This document shows positions 22,028-35,100 of a stretch of 64,000 bases of DNA, piece after piece. Numbering within the stretch: position 1 is the first letter of the stretch; each line of letters opens with the position of its first letter. Source of the DNA: Membranipora membranacea (lineage: Eukaryota; Bryozoa; Gymnolaemata; Cheilostomatida; Membraniporidae); the NCBI GenBank assembly GCA_914767715.1, contig OU612066.1, positions 625,001 through 689,000 of the forward strand, written 5' to 3'. The notes below the pieces were generated by a model. That model was not told the DNA's origin. It saw only the letters and a program-made list of their open reading frames with translations, and did not search any database. A program made the translations under genes and the position numbers.

Positions 22028-22141
22028 AGGAGAAGACTGCTCTGTCTGTCTAACTGCTTATCTGATACTGTCGAGTCGGAGTCATCTCATCTCATTCATC
22101 GTATACTGTGCAATCAAATAATAACTATTCTCATAAAGCCC

Positions 22142-22147
22142 AATAAA
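22142..22147 (+). promoter_or_regulatory. poly(A) signal of CDK9
   Basis: AATAAA 115 bases after the CDK9 stop; the first canonical signal downstream. Confidence 0.7.
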
Positions 22148-23137
22148 GTAAAATGCAAACAAGAAAATGTGTTCCTATTTGTCTGAAAAAATGTTAGTTT
22201 AAAATTCTAAATTTACTTCAATTTTTCGAATACCTTGACAGTCTTTACTGTAACGCCAGTGGCGGGATTATTTCACTGACATGACATGTTATTTGACTTA
22301 TCTGAGATATGCTGTTAAACTTAAAACAATTAGGTTATTTTATCTCGACTACAAAGACTGCTGTGTGTCAGCGATATGGGATCGTGATATAATATTACAT
22401 ACCATCTAATTAGTATATGATGTAAAGTCACTGACTCTGTGATTATAAACAGTAAGAGACATTCCTAACTGTCAAACAATAATGGCTCTGTTCCTCGCCT
22501 TACTACTCTGTGATCGTAAATATCTCAACAGCTAACACTTCTGTCGTCACACTACATTTTTTGTGTCAGCTCTGACCTCCTGCTGGATACACAAGGCAGA
22601 TTATAAGGTGTTGAAGCACTTATTTACATAGATCAGGTGAGTGAGTTTAGTACTATCTTTCTATACACTCTTCTTACGACACACAGATATTCATCTATTG
22701 TTGTGGTTGTGTCGGTATATGTGACCACACCAGTAGCGGTGCTGCCCTGTATGGATTTTGACAGGTATGTTTGGTATGCGTTGTCACTGCTGCCAAGTCA
22801 TCATTATTAGCCTCAATATAAAAACATACACTTTGTAATGTTGTGCAATTGAAAGGCCATTGGCAATGTGCAACCAAAGTTCGCCAGCCAGCCAAAATAA
22901 ACATCCTAGCGTGCTGTAACAGCACGAGATATCAAAGTTCTCTACTAGCTGTCACCAGACAGGTTGTCGTTGGGTCGCTGTTGTGTCGTGCTGACTGGGT
23001 GGAGTCTTATTTATATATCCTATCTGTATAACTGTAGTGTGTAGCAATGTTACAGCACTGAGTTGTGTAAGAGAGATATAAGATAGCACCTCTTGCAGCA
23101 GACTTGCCTCTGATGAGCTGTCGCTGCTGAGATTAGT
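22148..23137. other. intergenic: CDK9 3' end / HSPA12 promoter and 5' UTR
   Basis: No exon or transposon recognised. An in-frame TGA at 23114-23116 closes the HSPA12 frame upstream of ATG 23138, supporting that start. Confidence 0.5.
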
Positions 23138-26100
23138 ATGGATTTCCTGGATAGCCTCGAGGAGAGCTGTGTAGATGAGGATAATAATACTATAATATCA
23201 CAAGGAAAGCTCAAGTCCTCCACATCACAACACGAGGGGCTGTCGTCTAGCAAGGTTTGTCCGCTGATGTAAACTTTTCAAAATGAACAAATCCTTTTTA
23301 TTAAAATCCAATCCACAGCCAGCAATGCATTTATTGAATATATCAAAATCTGTAGATCGCACTGAATGTATGTATGCTGTATGATGGCTCTTACTGATAA
23401 GGTCTCAGATGTCTCTAAAATCATTTAATAAAATTGTAGCTTGGTGAGAAGCCGCCACCAAAACCAAAGAGGCTGAGCGCAAAGTTATCTGCCTCATTCT
23501 TCACTCCGACAGGAAGTACAAAAGTTTCCTTTAGTCCGTCCGCCCACAGGAAACTCAATGGTTAGTAAATTCTACATTTCATATCAGTCATTCTCAGCAG
23601 TAACTTGTTAGGACGTTTTTTTCTTCATAGGTGTTATATAGCTAAAAATATTGATAAAAATTAATTCTATATTTGCGGTAGGAGGTGTTGACAGGTTGTG
23701 TGTTGAGTTGTGTGACAGTGACACAAACTATTTAGCCTTATTGAGAAGAAGTAGGTTGCCCTGTAGTACAGCAGCCATGCTGCCTCATAGGCTCATAGTA
23801 TAGACTTGTGAGTTTGTTGACAGAGGACACATCTGGACGCATTCCTTTGATCCTCTTATATGTATGCTGATCCGTCACAGCTGTGTCCTTGTGCTGTCAT
23901 TCACAACTCACAAGCTCTACATTCAAAACAGTCAGGAAATGTTCTGTTAGCTGCAAAACATTTCCACAAACACACCAAGGTTCATTAGGTGCATGCAGCG
24001 CCTTATCTATGCTCTATTATACTGCCTGTTCACTTGTCGGATTATGCTTGGTTTTATGTTGAAAAAATATATATGCTCATATTCCCATAACCCTCTGTGA
24101 CCCTGAGAGGAAACTGGGTGACACTGGGATTTCTTTACTAAACAAAATTATCTTGATGTAATCACTTGTTGCGGATATTGAGATCCTTATTGAATCTGTT
24201 ACATATTTCGCATATTTATTTTGATATAATAATGGAAATAGAGGCGTGGAGTATAATATCTGAAGGTTGTGAGTTGTATCCGTACTGGCTGGGTGAGTTA
24301 AGTGTTACATAACGTACCCTGGACTCGGCTGTCAGCTGCCAGACTTAGGAGTCGTTTCCCCCAATCAAAGAATCATCAGATAATTACCGCTATGCTGACT
24401 ATTATCTGATAATTTAGTTTGAGGCGTTTACTGTAGTCATTAACACTGAGCTATTATTGCTGTTTAGGGAGCAGCAGCAGCAGTATTAGCAGATCTGATA
24501 CTGCGGTATTTCACAAAGCAGGCGGCAGCATATGCAGCATCAGTAGGTCAGATCAACAGCAGGGTAGGCAGGCTCAGAGAAACTTAACACAGAGTTATTC
24601 TTACTCAGGCAACGGATATAGTAATACTATACAGAGTAGTAAACCTGTGTCTCACAGAGAGATACGCAGATATAATACTGACTATAATATACAGGTATGT
24701 CTATTATACATAACCATAGCACATCCCTACCACCCTTCTATAGAAGACAAAGGGCTTGTGAAGACCTAGTATTTCAAATTTCAACTTTAGGCAATTAGTA
24801 TTCAGAGAATAAAACTAACAAAAATCATCCATATTCATAACTATCGGCAATGTCTAATGTCGTCCATGTAATGTCTGTCTGTCTGTCTGTCACTTTATAA
24901 TTATAAACTAGTCTAAAGTCACCAACAATGCTGGTCCTGGAAGGGGTTAGGAAGGAAGGGCAACTCCTAGGGTTACCTCAAGCTTCACTGCGGAGACAGT
25001 CCCACTTCAACATTAACATGGTTGAGACCAGCATCACACATGACTAATTTGATCTGGTTGTAAACTTTAATTTATGTGAGGGGAGGAGGGAAAGAATCTG
25101 TAGTTGTGTGGCGTAATCTCTCGCTTTTATATTGGCTACTCTGAAGTCAGCTCAACCCATAGACTTAATATTATTATGTCTATGGCTCAACCCAAACTTT
25201 CCACTTTTTATTCGTTCAGATTCGGTAAATGTAAGACTACCCCATACTTGTCAGCATGTTTGTATCCCAAAAATGCAACTTTGTGATTCTCTATAATTCT
25301 GAGTCCCCCTTACGTCTCGCTTGCTCAAATATGACAAATTTCTCGCCCGACATGACCTACATATTACAGTACGACTTCCCCGGGTGTCAATCAGCATCCA
25401 ATATTCTGTATCTAAATCCAGTTACTTACATAATTAACCTTCAGATGACTTCATCCATCTCTAACAAGCCTAGAAGAATGAATCAATGAATGGGGCACTT
25501 AGTAAATTATTATGACATATATAGATATGCAAGAGAAAATATTTCCAGTGGTTAGATGCTGAACATGCAACTGTCACTTAAGCTGTGCCAGGTGTCGACA
25601 GGTGCTTTTAGGATGACTATGGCAGCTGCTGTAATACACCTATAAATACGCATGTACAAATATATTAAACTGTGTGACCCAGCAATATTTATCATTGCTA
25701 ATAGTTCGAAGAAAAAAAAACTACCATTTTATACAGTTTTTTATTTAGTAGTGCTGCAGTCGCCTTGTTATGATGAGATTGGATGTTTAAACTGGGCTGA
25801 GAAATTAGAGTTGCCTTTTAACTGATCGCCTGCTTTCTATGTATTACTAACTCTACATACAACACACGTATATACAGCTATCATTTTATGTTTAAATGAA
25901 AGAATTCTGCTAATACGGCATAATTACAAATCTAGTGTAATATCCTCTACCTGTTAGCACATTTCCACACACTATTCCCTGTAGTTTACTGGGGCGGCAC
26001 CCTGAGAGCCTCGATCATTAAAAGTTCAGAATCTGAGTTAGTCTCGCTGCTGCTGATGCCTGATAATATTGCTCATTAACGAAGCGTGATTAAATTCTTG

Positions 26101-29100
26101 TAATTATCAACGTTGGTAATCAGTGCCTAAATTCCTGTTCTATGGGGGTCAAGTAAAGTAAGTAAATGAGCATCCTTAACTCTTACTTAGTACATCCATT
26201 ACCTCCACAGCCACAGCAGCAGCATACTGTTCCTCAGTGAAAGGCCTCCAAGCAACCAACTCACAAAATAAATAAAAGGAAATGACTTTTTGGCTTGCTG
26301 TTTATATGTTTTGTTATGGCCGTGGATACACTTGGAAATTATCCATGAGTACTATTATCTTATACGCGTAATGGAATGAAGCTGGAGGCTTCAGCCCATT
26401 TGAACCAAATTAGCACATTCATAAGGGTGACAGATATTTACATGTGATATGAAAAACAAAGTGAGTAAAACAACAACACTCACACAGCCGCTCTGCTCAT
26501 GATTATTAGTATCATATGTTTCTCACTGACTGTATATTTTATATTCAGATAACACCTGTGAGCTCGAGGAAAAGAACACAGATACTGACTCTGAAGCCTC
26601 TGAGCAGGAGATTCTCTGAGGACACACCCAGATTCATCCCTCCTCCGCCCCCTGAACAGCCACCCCCTCCAGACTCTCCATCAGATAACCCGGCAATCAT
26701 GGATACCAGGAGTGAGAACAGACTCGATGTATCGGGCTGCAGCGATGGCACCCTCACTAATAGTACTAGCACTGAGGCTATGTTGAAGGACCTGCGTAAG
26801 CTCAACCCTACTTACACATCAGACTTATCAGTGAACAGACAGCTTAGTGTGGATCCTGGAACTCTCTCACCCACATACTCTACGGGGGGCAGCAAGAGCC
26901 CCTCAAGTAAACGGTATGTATACACAATATATGTTTGTGGGATGTGCAGTTAACTACAAAAGCTATACAAACCTCAATTGTTGAAGTTTGGTTATAACCT
27001 TTGCTGGAACTAAACCTCATGGAAACTCCACCAATCCCATCCATAAGTCCCCCACTCGATGTGGCGCTACAATACTATCCTACGTTGATCTCCATTATCA
27101 GTGGGTGAATCTAACATTATTGTTTTGTATACAGAGAGAGTTGTACCAGCCCTTCCTCTGGGACGTAAGTTTTCTAACTGAATCACATGACTGAATCACA
27201 CCTATGATCTATCTCTACACTCAGTACACTGTACTCAGTACACATGTATTATATGTCTGTCTCTGGCTCTCTGGGTATCTCCATATAATTATCACTGCAT
27301 GCTAACTATCTCTGCAGAGGCCATTTTATACAGAAATCAGCGTATACCAATATCTACGTATACAGTGATAGCAGCATATACCGATATCGGTGTATACAGC
27401 AGCGTCGGGTTCATGATTTGTATAACTAAGAAGTGATAGGGTTATGATATATTGCTCCTCTGCAAGGTTGTCAGATCTGGAATAGAATCTGATGCATCCC
27501 AGCAAAAGAAAAGAACATCGTTGGTGTATTCTGTGTCCTTTGATTGGCTATTCCCTGATGCTATCAGCCGCTAACTATTAACCATAAATATATCCTTACT
27601 GACAGGTGGAGTTTATAACCATCTACTCTTACTGTCAAATATTTGATACAACTTGACAAGTATTTCATCTCTGCTTCTTCTCTACAGTTTATTTAGTTTA
27701 TAAGGATGTTATTTTTAAGGGTGTAGGACATATCAGTATCAGTATCAGTGTCAATATCAGTAAACATTTTACGCCCCTTTTTGCCGGTGCGTATGGTTAA
27801 TTTTCTTTCCTGAGAACCACTAACCAATGGGTTCAAGCTGCAGTCGCTGACATTTTATGGGCTTTAATTCACACATCAGTCTTAAAAAATATAGTATTTC
27901 AAATACAGTAATCCATGTCACCACCTCACAGTCTCCTATGCGTTAGGGGGGGGGGTGTGAGGGAGGGGTGTGAGGGAGGGGTGTGAGGGAGGGGTGTGAG
28001 GGAGGGGTGTGAGGGAGGGGTGTGAGGGAGGGGTGTGAGGGAGGGGTGTGAGGGAGGGGTGTGAGGGAGGGGTGTGAGGGAGGGGTGTGAGGGGGGGTGT
28101 GAGGGAGGGGTAGGGTTACAATAGATAGATATCTGCCACTGTAGTTGCTAATGAATAACAAATATTGAACACAATTCCGGATTAAAATGTATTTTGCAGA
28201 GCAGCTAAGTAGATTGGGAGGGAGGGGGGGGGGCTGTAATTAGAGAGGGCAGCTCTATTTGCTCCTCGAATTATGGCTGCTCTTTTATATTGAGGTATAC
28301 GTCTATCGTTACATATAAGCCTATTGTTACATGTGTAATAAAAATGAGATAATAATAACTAGCTCCCTCATTATCTAACTGCAGACTTAGCTATCTACAC
28401 ATAACATCATATAAACATAGAGAAGGCCGACGTTGGAAGCTGACCTAACTCCCTACCAGCACTGTGCTGTCCCTTCACACAGCTGCGCCACACACCGACA
28501 CACCGACACAACGACGCAACGACACGGCACAGCTAAGTGTCAGGGTGTGAATAAGCCTTATCTCACAATCTATTTATACTATGCTGACGGCAGCCTTAGA
28601 TATCAGTGTATGTTTTTGTTAAGCTGTGAGTATTACAGATTGTGACTTTCTGTGTACAGGTGCTCTATAAACTACCCGATGGCAGGTCATAGCTCACCAG
28701 GATCACCTATAGGGTCAGGGCCGGCGTCAGGTGAGATGATGAGATATACACGATCTAGTCGTAGCTCTATAGACTCAGGGACAAGCTCTGGTCCGACCAT
28801 AACCAAACAGCAGGTCGGTCACTTTGTCGTGGTGGCTATAGACTTTGGTACAACGTTCAGTGGTTACGCCTTCAGCTTCACACAGGAGCCTAATAGTATA
28901 CATATGATGAGAAAGTGGGAAGGTGGAGACCCCGGTCTCATCAATCAGAAAACTCCTACATGCCTCCTACTGGAACCAAACGGTACCTTCCACTCATTCG
29001 GATTCAGGTGAGAGTCTCAAACATGTGTTACTCAGATCTTTGTAGTTAGTGAATCGAATCTAACCTTGAATATAACCAGCTTCCCTTACCCCATGTACTT

Positions 29101-32100
29101 ATATTATGTATATTTGTTATCTTACTCCAGTTTGCATGTCATCTACGCCCATTATCTGCTCCTACCATTCCATTAACTCAGTTAGGCTAACATTGCCGCC
29201 GAGCTGGACCTGGCTAATATCAATTATACATATTAGCCTGCTAACAACTTTATAATTTTGTGCGAGAAAGCTGTTATGTCGAATAAGATGCTGATAAAAA
29301 CGTCATCTATTTCAATTTACTTACTTATATAACCTGCTGCAATCTTATCAAACGAATCAATTTTCCATTAATTGGATATTGAGTTGAGCCGCTGACTTTC
29401 TCAGTTTTACTCATTGCTTCGTCAGCAGAAGATTATTTGCTCATACAGAGTGAATTGATTGGTCCAGCTTCCCCCCCCCCCATTTTTCCATCATCCTACA
29501 GAGCAGATAATAATCCTGTATTTTTGTCCTCCAATTCTGTGTGAATGGGGCTTAAAAATAACCAAACCTAGACTCATGCCCAGATAATAGTATCTATTAA
29601 TCATCATATCCTTACATAACATCAGACAGTAAGTTACAGCTACTTGAAGTAAAAGTAAAAGGCTTGTTGTAAGTTAATTAAATTGTTATGTAATAGCATA
29701 CAGACCACCGATATATTATGTAACAGGAATGTTGTTTGTGAGTTAGAAGCTTAGATGCTGCAGCAGACTAGCCCAACACATCAGAGAGTAAGAATAATAT
29801 ACTTGCTCTGTGTATACAACCCGGTGTATACTTGATCGCTTATCTTAATCTGATCACTGTAACTTACACCCATAAGACTGCTCTAAGTCCTACATTATGA
29901 GCTGTGGCAGCCCTTTGGTCAATTGTATGTTTAGTTACATACCCTCTCTATTAACTTAAAGCGATGGTGGGGATCATGTGACCCTGATGGGCGTGATGGT
30001 CCTGATCAGTACCAGAATCAGACAGAATAATAAATCTGTTATTCTTATTCAGTTTTCTGTCCAGTTTATTACTTTATCTCATGTTTTGGAGTGGTGAGAA
30101 CTAATTTTGATGTAAAACAGATACTGTTTACCACTTTGGCTGCATTCCTTAAGCAGCACAGTACAGCTACGGAGATTGACTGTAATTTTATTCAATAAAA
30201 TGTCAGCGTCAAATGGCAGCAGCGTTTAATGAACATGGCTTGAACAATTTATTATAAAAGTTTAAACGGTACTTTTAATTTCTTACTCCATAGTGAGAGT
30301 AAAAATCCATAATTCTCAGCTCCCTGATTACCAAAGTTATTACGATATAAAAATATATATTGTTCTGTCAATGAGGCAGTAGTAAGTGGTGAGGGGGATT
30401 TTTTTTACAAAATATTTGATTTTGGTGCGGACCGTGGATGATTGGAAATCAGCGCCAGAGAATGCTGAACAGCTGAGGCGAGGTCGGTGTACAGACAAAA
30501 TTCTGAATCACCTTGAAATTTCTGACTCATTTTTCTGGCTCTGTTGTTTCTCCCACTTCAAAGCCTTTAGTTGAAAGTTTCACACAATGCTTTGCCAAAA
30601 ATTTGCTAACAGAGTTATAAATTTTTCTTTCCAGCTATGCAATGCCACATTAACAGGGACACACCCTCATAGTGCGCTTAATGTGACATACTATAAGTTC
30701 TTACCCTCAGTTTATTTTTTATTAGATTACACTGTTATTGTGTAACTTTGGCATGTCAATTAGCTGAGTATGAAGTTAATATTTAAGTTTCCCAGCAGGT
30801 GATAAAGTACTGACCTATTAATATGAGTAATAAACTCTCACATCATATGTGAGGTATGCGCTCCTGTGCGGCTCCTGTCTGCCCTAGTTTTAGTTTAGCT
30901 GACTGAATCGCGCACGCAGGGCCTAATGACCTGTTTTTAAAAAAAATAAAAACGCAAACACATCATGATCGTAAATGAATGAAATATATAAATTTTTACT
31001 CGTATTAATATTCATCTGCTCAAACCCTAACACACTGAAGGCTGTTAGCAAAGCCATATATAATAGGGCCTATTGTACTTGGCTTTTGCTGTTAGCCACT
31101 GCTCACCTCATGTGCCTATCTTAGTTGACATGAGATAATATTATTTCTTATTGTAGCGCTCGGGATTTCTATCATGATCTGGATGCTTCTGAGGCCAGGA
31201 AGTGGCTTTACTTTGACAAGTTTAAAATGGTGCTTCACTACCATGCGGTATGTAGTCATATAGTATTGAAAATCTTACAAACTTGATAATAACAATGTTT
31301 GATGTTGTTTTTAATTAATTTGCGTCATACCTATCAGGTGACCAATAGTTACAGTGCAGAGTTTACCTTCTCCTCTTTGTTTCAGGGCCTGAATCATGAG
31401 ACGATGCTGACGGCTGCCAATGGAGAGAAATTTCCAGCTAAAAAAGTTTTCTCTTATTCTCTGCAATTTTTTCGAGAGCACGCCCTGAGGGAGCTGAGCG
31501 ACCAGTCTGGGGTTAAGATAATGAGTGACGATGTTAAGTGGGTTATTACTGTACCTGCCATCTGGAAACAGCCGGCTAAACAGTTCATGAGGGAGGCTGC
31601 ATACCAGGTAAATAAGCTACACTGTATGATTCTTATCTCCCACTCCTCCGCTATTATTTCTAATCTTACTATGCTGAGTTCTGCCATTCCATAAATGAAC
31701 TTGGACGTCAGCTTTAATAGTATTACCCCACTAAGTTATTTAAACCCCAATTTCAGTTTTTTTCTTATCTTGTGAGTGCAATTAGATCCATACCAATACA
31801 GAACAAACTTTTATTAGGTAATAGTTGTATCGAGAAGTATAACTGTTACTCTTTGGTTTAATGCTCAATAAAGCCATAACAGGCTGTTAATATAGCTCTC
31901 AATTACCCCTCAAGTACCCATACATTCTGAATACGGCATCTGCAATAAAACTCTTACGGTATGTAAGAGTTAGCATCGCACTGAATGTGATCAACAAGGT
32001 ACCTCTTGCTGCCTGGGGGTATTCTGATTGAACTTGGAGAGTTTAAAGCTTAATTAGCATCAGAAAGGATGCCGATCACTTATCTGGTTGAGCAGAAATC

Positions 32101-35100
32101 TTTGATATCACAGCTACCTACTCAGCTCACTCAAAGCAGAACAAAAGTTCTACAAACCAGACTTATAATCAGCTAAGATTGGTTTGATCTCTGTGGGATC
32201 CTTTTTTGACTGGCTGAGCGATCACCTCACTATGTATATTATAAGTTCTTACCCTCCCTTCACAGTCATATATAGCCTCTTATCTCGGGCTTTGATGTTT
32301 TGCAGGCTGGGCTGGCTTCATCTGATCACCCTGACCAGTTAGTTATAGCCTTAGAGCCCGAGGCAGCTTCTATATACTGTAGAAGGCTGAGAATGACACA
32401 GCTCGTACCAGATATACCTCCTCCCATGCAGCCTCTCACTCTAGAGCGTAACAGGAAGCTGATCGAGGTACCTGAGGTTGTGGAGGATAGAATAGGAGAC
32501 CATCTCCGTACAGGTAAGCACAGACTCTCTCGCGTGTTTGAGTTTCTTCTCGCCTTAGTATTTATTATCTGTATGTTTCTCCCGCCCCGATCTGTCCTCA
32601 ATCCCTCAGTCCTGATGATATCTATGCATATGTGTGTGTACATTGGGTATAAATGATGGGCAAGCTTCAGCTATGGTCTTAACTGGCCTACTTGAAATTC
32701 CAGTCACACGCAGAGTTATTGCTACTTGTCATAAGAGAAGGCAACTTTCTCATCACCCTTTTGATCTTGCCTGCCAGTTTATATAAAAAGCTCCTTATTA
32801 TGTAGTGTGACTAGTGACTATTTTGCACTAATGCTGTTTATAAAGAAGCTATTAAACCTTTCATTTGGATATATTTATTTCATTTCCCATCGCGCTGTTT
32901 ACCTCTTGTTGTAATTCTAGTTTAATACTAGCCGCTGTTGTGTGTGATCATTCTGAGTACTGAGTCTTAGTGTTGTGTACAGAATACATGTGTTGTTGTT
33001 GATTTTCAGCTACGCCTGCTGATGTTGTTGAAGAGATAGTACAAGGTTAGCTTTAGCCCTAGCTTCTGTTGTTCCCCTGTTCACTGTGGTGTTGCATGCA
33101 AGGACAGTGCCTAAACCTGTACTTTATCGTTGTTTCAAAGGCTATGAGAATATAATAATAAGGGCACAGCCTACTAATAAAACAAACAAAGCAGTTCCAC
33201 ATATTCTCCAAACCTATCAGCTTGTTCTCAGACTTTGAGCTAACAAGGTGGTAGGTTTGGATAATGGGTCTCTTAGTGCAGACTGAACAAGTGATACTAT
33301 TGCATGTATATCTCTGATCGATAGAGAATGATAAATTTACGTAGCTTGAGTACCATCAGGCGGAATAAAGTGGGATGCCCGAGATTATTTTCTAGAATTA
33401 GGGGTTATAATACATGAGGTACTAGATGAGGACTAGATTGACTCTAATGATCAGAGATACACATGTTGATATAGTGTGATCTCTAAATCATTGTGGTCTA
33501 AGTGGTCTGCACTTTTGTATGACTATCTTTGGGATGAGGGTTGACTCTAACGCATAAAAGTTAGGCAGCTTTTGGGACGTTGGTGTCAGTTCTTGGACGC
33601 TTTGCGGTCACTATGTGATGTCAGCCTACAATCCAATATCTGGTAATCAGGTTCTCCCATTGACACCAACATATTGTAGCTTTATTGTGTCAACCTAACA
33701 AATCTTTAGGGTCCAAGCTTGATCAAACTTACGTGCATATGGAGTTGCTGGCCCCTCCATATGCAGCGAATTGGTCAAACTTGATCTTGGAAAAAACGCT
33801 TATTGTTTACGATATATTATGTAACTTGATGTACCGTGACTGTATGCTCTATTATTTGTAGCATTGCATGTTGCATGACTCACACTGATTAGATATGTGT
33901 TACCCCTGCTTGCCCTGCTTCTACTTCTCCCCTTCTCCCCTCCGTGATATGGTGAGTTCTGTTGGATTGTGCAATTATAGATGTGAGTTTGCTTTATTAC
34001 ATATGATGTCTTTTTTTCTCAGCACCTAAATCTCACATAAAATAAGATTAAACAAAAGTTGGCATTGGGTGACAACATATGGACCACGGGCCCGACATGA
34101 TTTAATCCGTTCATTCACTAAGAAGGTCAAGCCTTACAAGGCTGCACACCTCACAGAGCTTTACTTGTTAATAACAGAACAGCTATCTCAGTGTTGTTGA
34201 ATAGTATGTAATGCATGCATCCAAATACTAAAAAAGTTCTATGTCATCAACTACTGGTATTATTTTTAATGACATCTAAGTCGTTATCTCACTCTTACTC
34301 TTACTCTTTGGTTTGCTTTGATGTGTATGATTCTCCTATATAACACATTAAAATAAGACAGGTAACCAAACAAACTACGATCGGATTAAGAATAACAGAG
34401 CAGGAATGTTTAGCCCTCCAGTTCCATTACAAATAGTACAGCGATTACAATTAAGAATATACTATAGCTTTATTTAATTTAGGCACCAAATTTACCATAA
34501 TTCCCTCACACTTGAAGCCACATCTTAAAGACCCAATGCCATGTATTAAGATAAATGATAACTATGTTACTGGGTTACAGGGTCTAGTTACATATGATAT
34601 GATATATTGCTGATTTACAGGGTCTAGTTACATGGTAGTAGACTGTGGAGGTGGTACTGTAGATATCACGGTACATGAGTTAGCTGGAGCTGGAGGTAAA
34701 CTCAGAGAATTATACAGAGCTTCTGGAGGACCTCATGGATCTGTCGGTGAGTTAGGATATTATCTTAGGGCTGAACAATACGATGTGCTATATAAATAGT
34801 TCATGAGCAGGTTACTCTCCAGTTTTCATGAGGAGTTATCTCTTCAGTTTTCACGTGGAGGTAGTTTCCCATGGTTTCCTTCATTCATTACAAATAAAAT
34901 TAAATACTCATGATACACTCTCTGTATTGTATATTGTATATTCTGTAGGTGTTGACAATGATTTTGAGCAGCTTCTGTGTGAGATATTTGGAGCTGATTT
35001 TATGGAGACATTTAAGACCAAACGCCCAGCTGGATATGTAGATCTGATGATCGCATTCGAGTCAAGAAAACGATCAGCTAGTCCATTTAAAGACATGCCC

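Noticed and set aside
27943-28161. Minus-strand 72-aa ORF of '[13 protein letters not shown]' repeats
   Set aside because: Product of the 13-bp G-rich minisatellite inside an HSPA12 intron.
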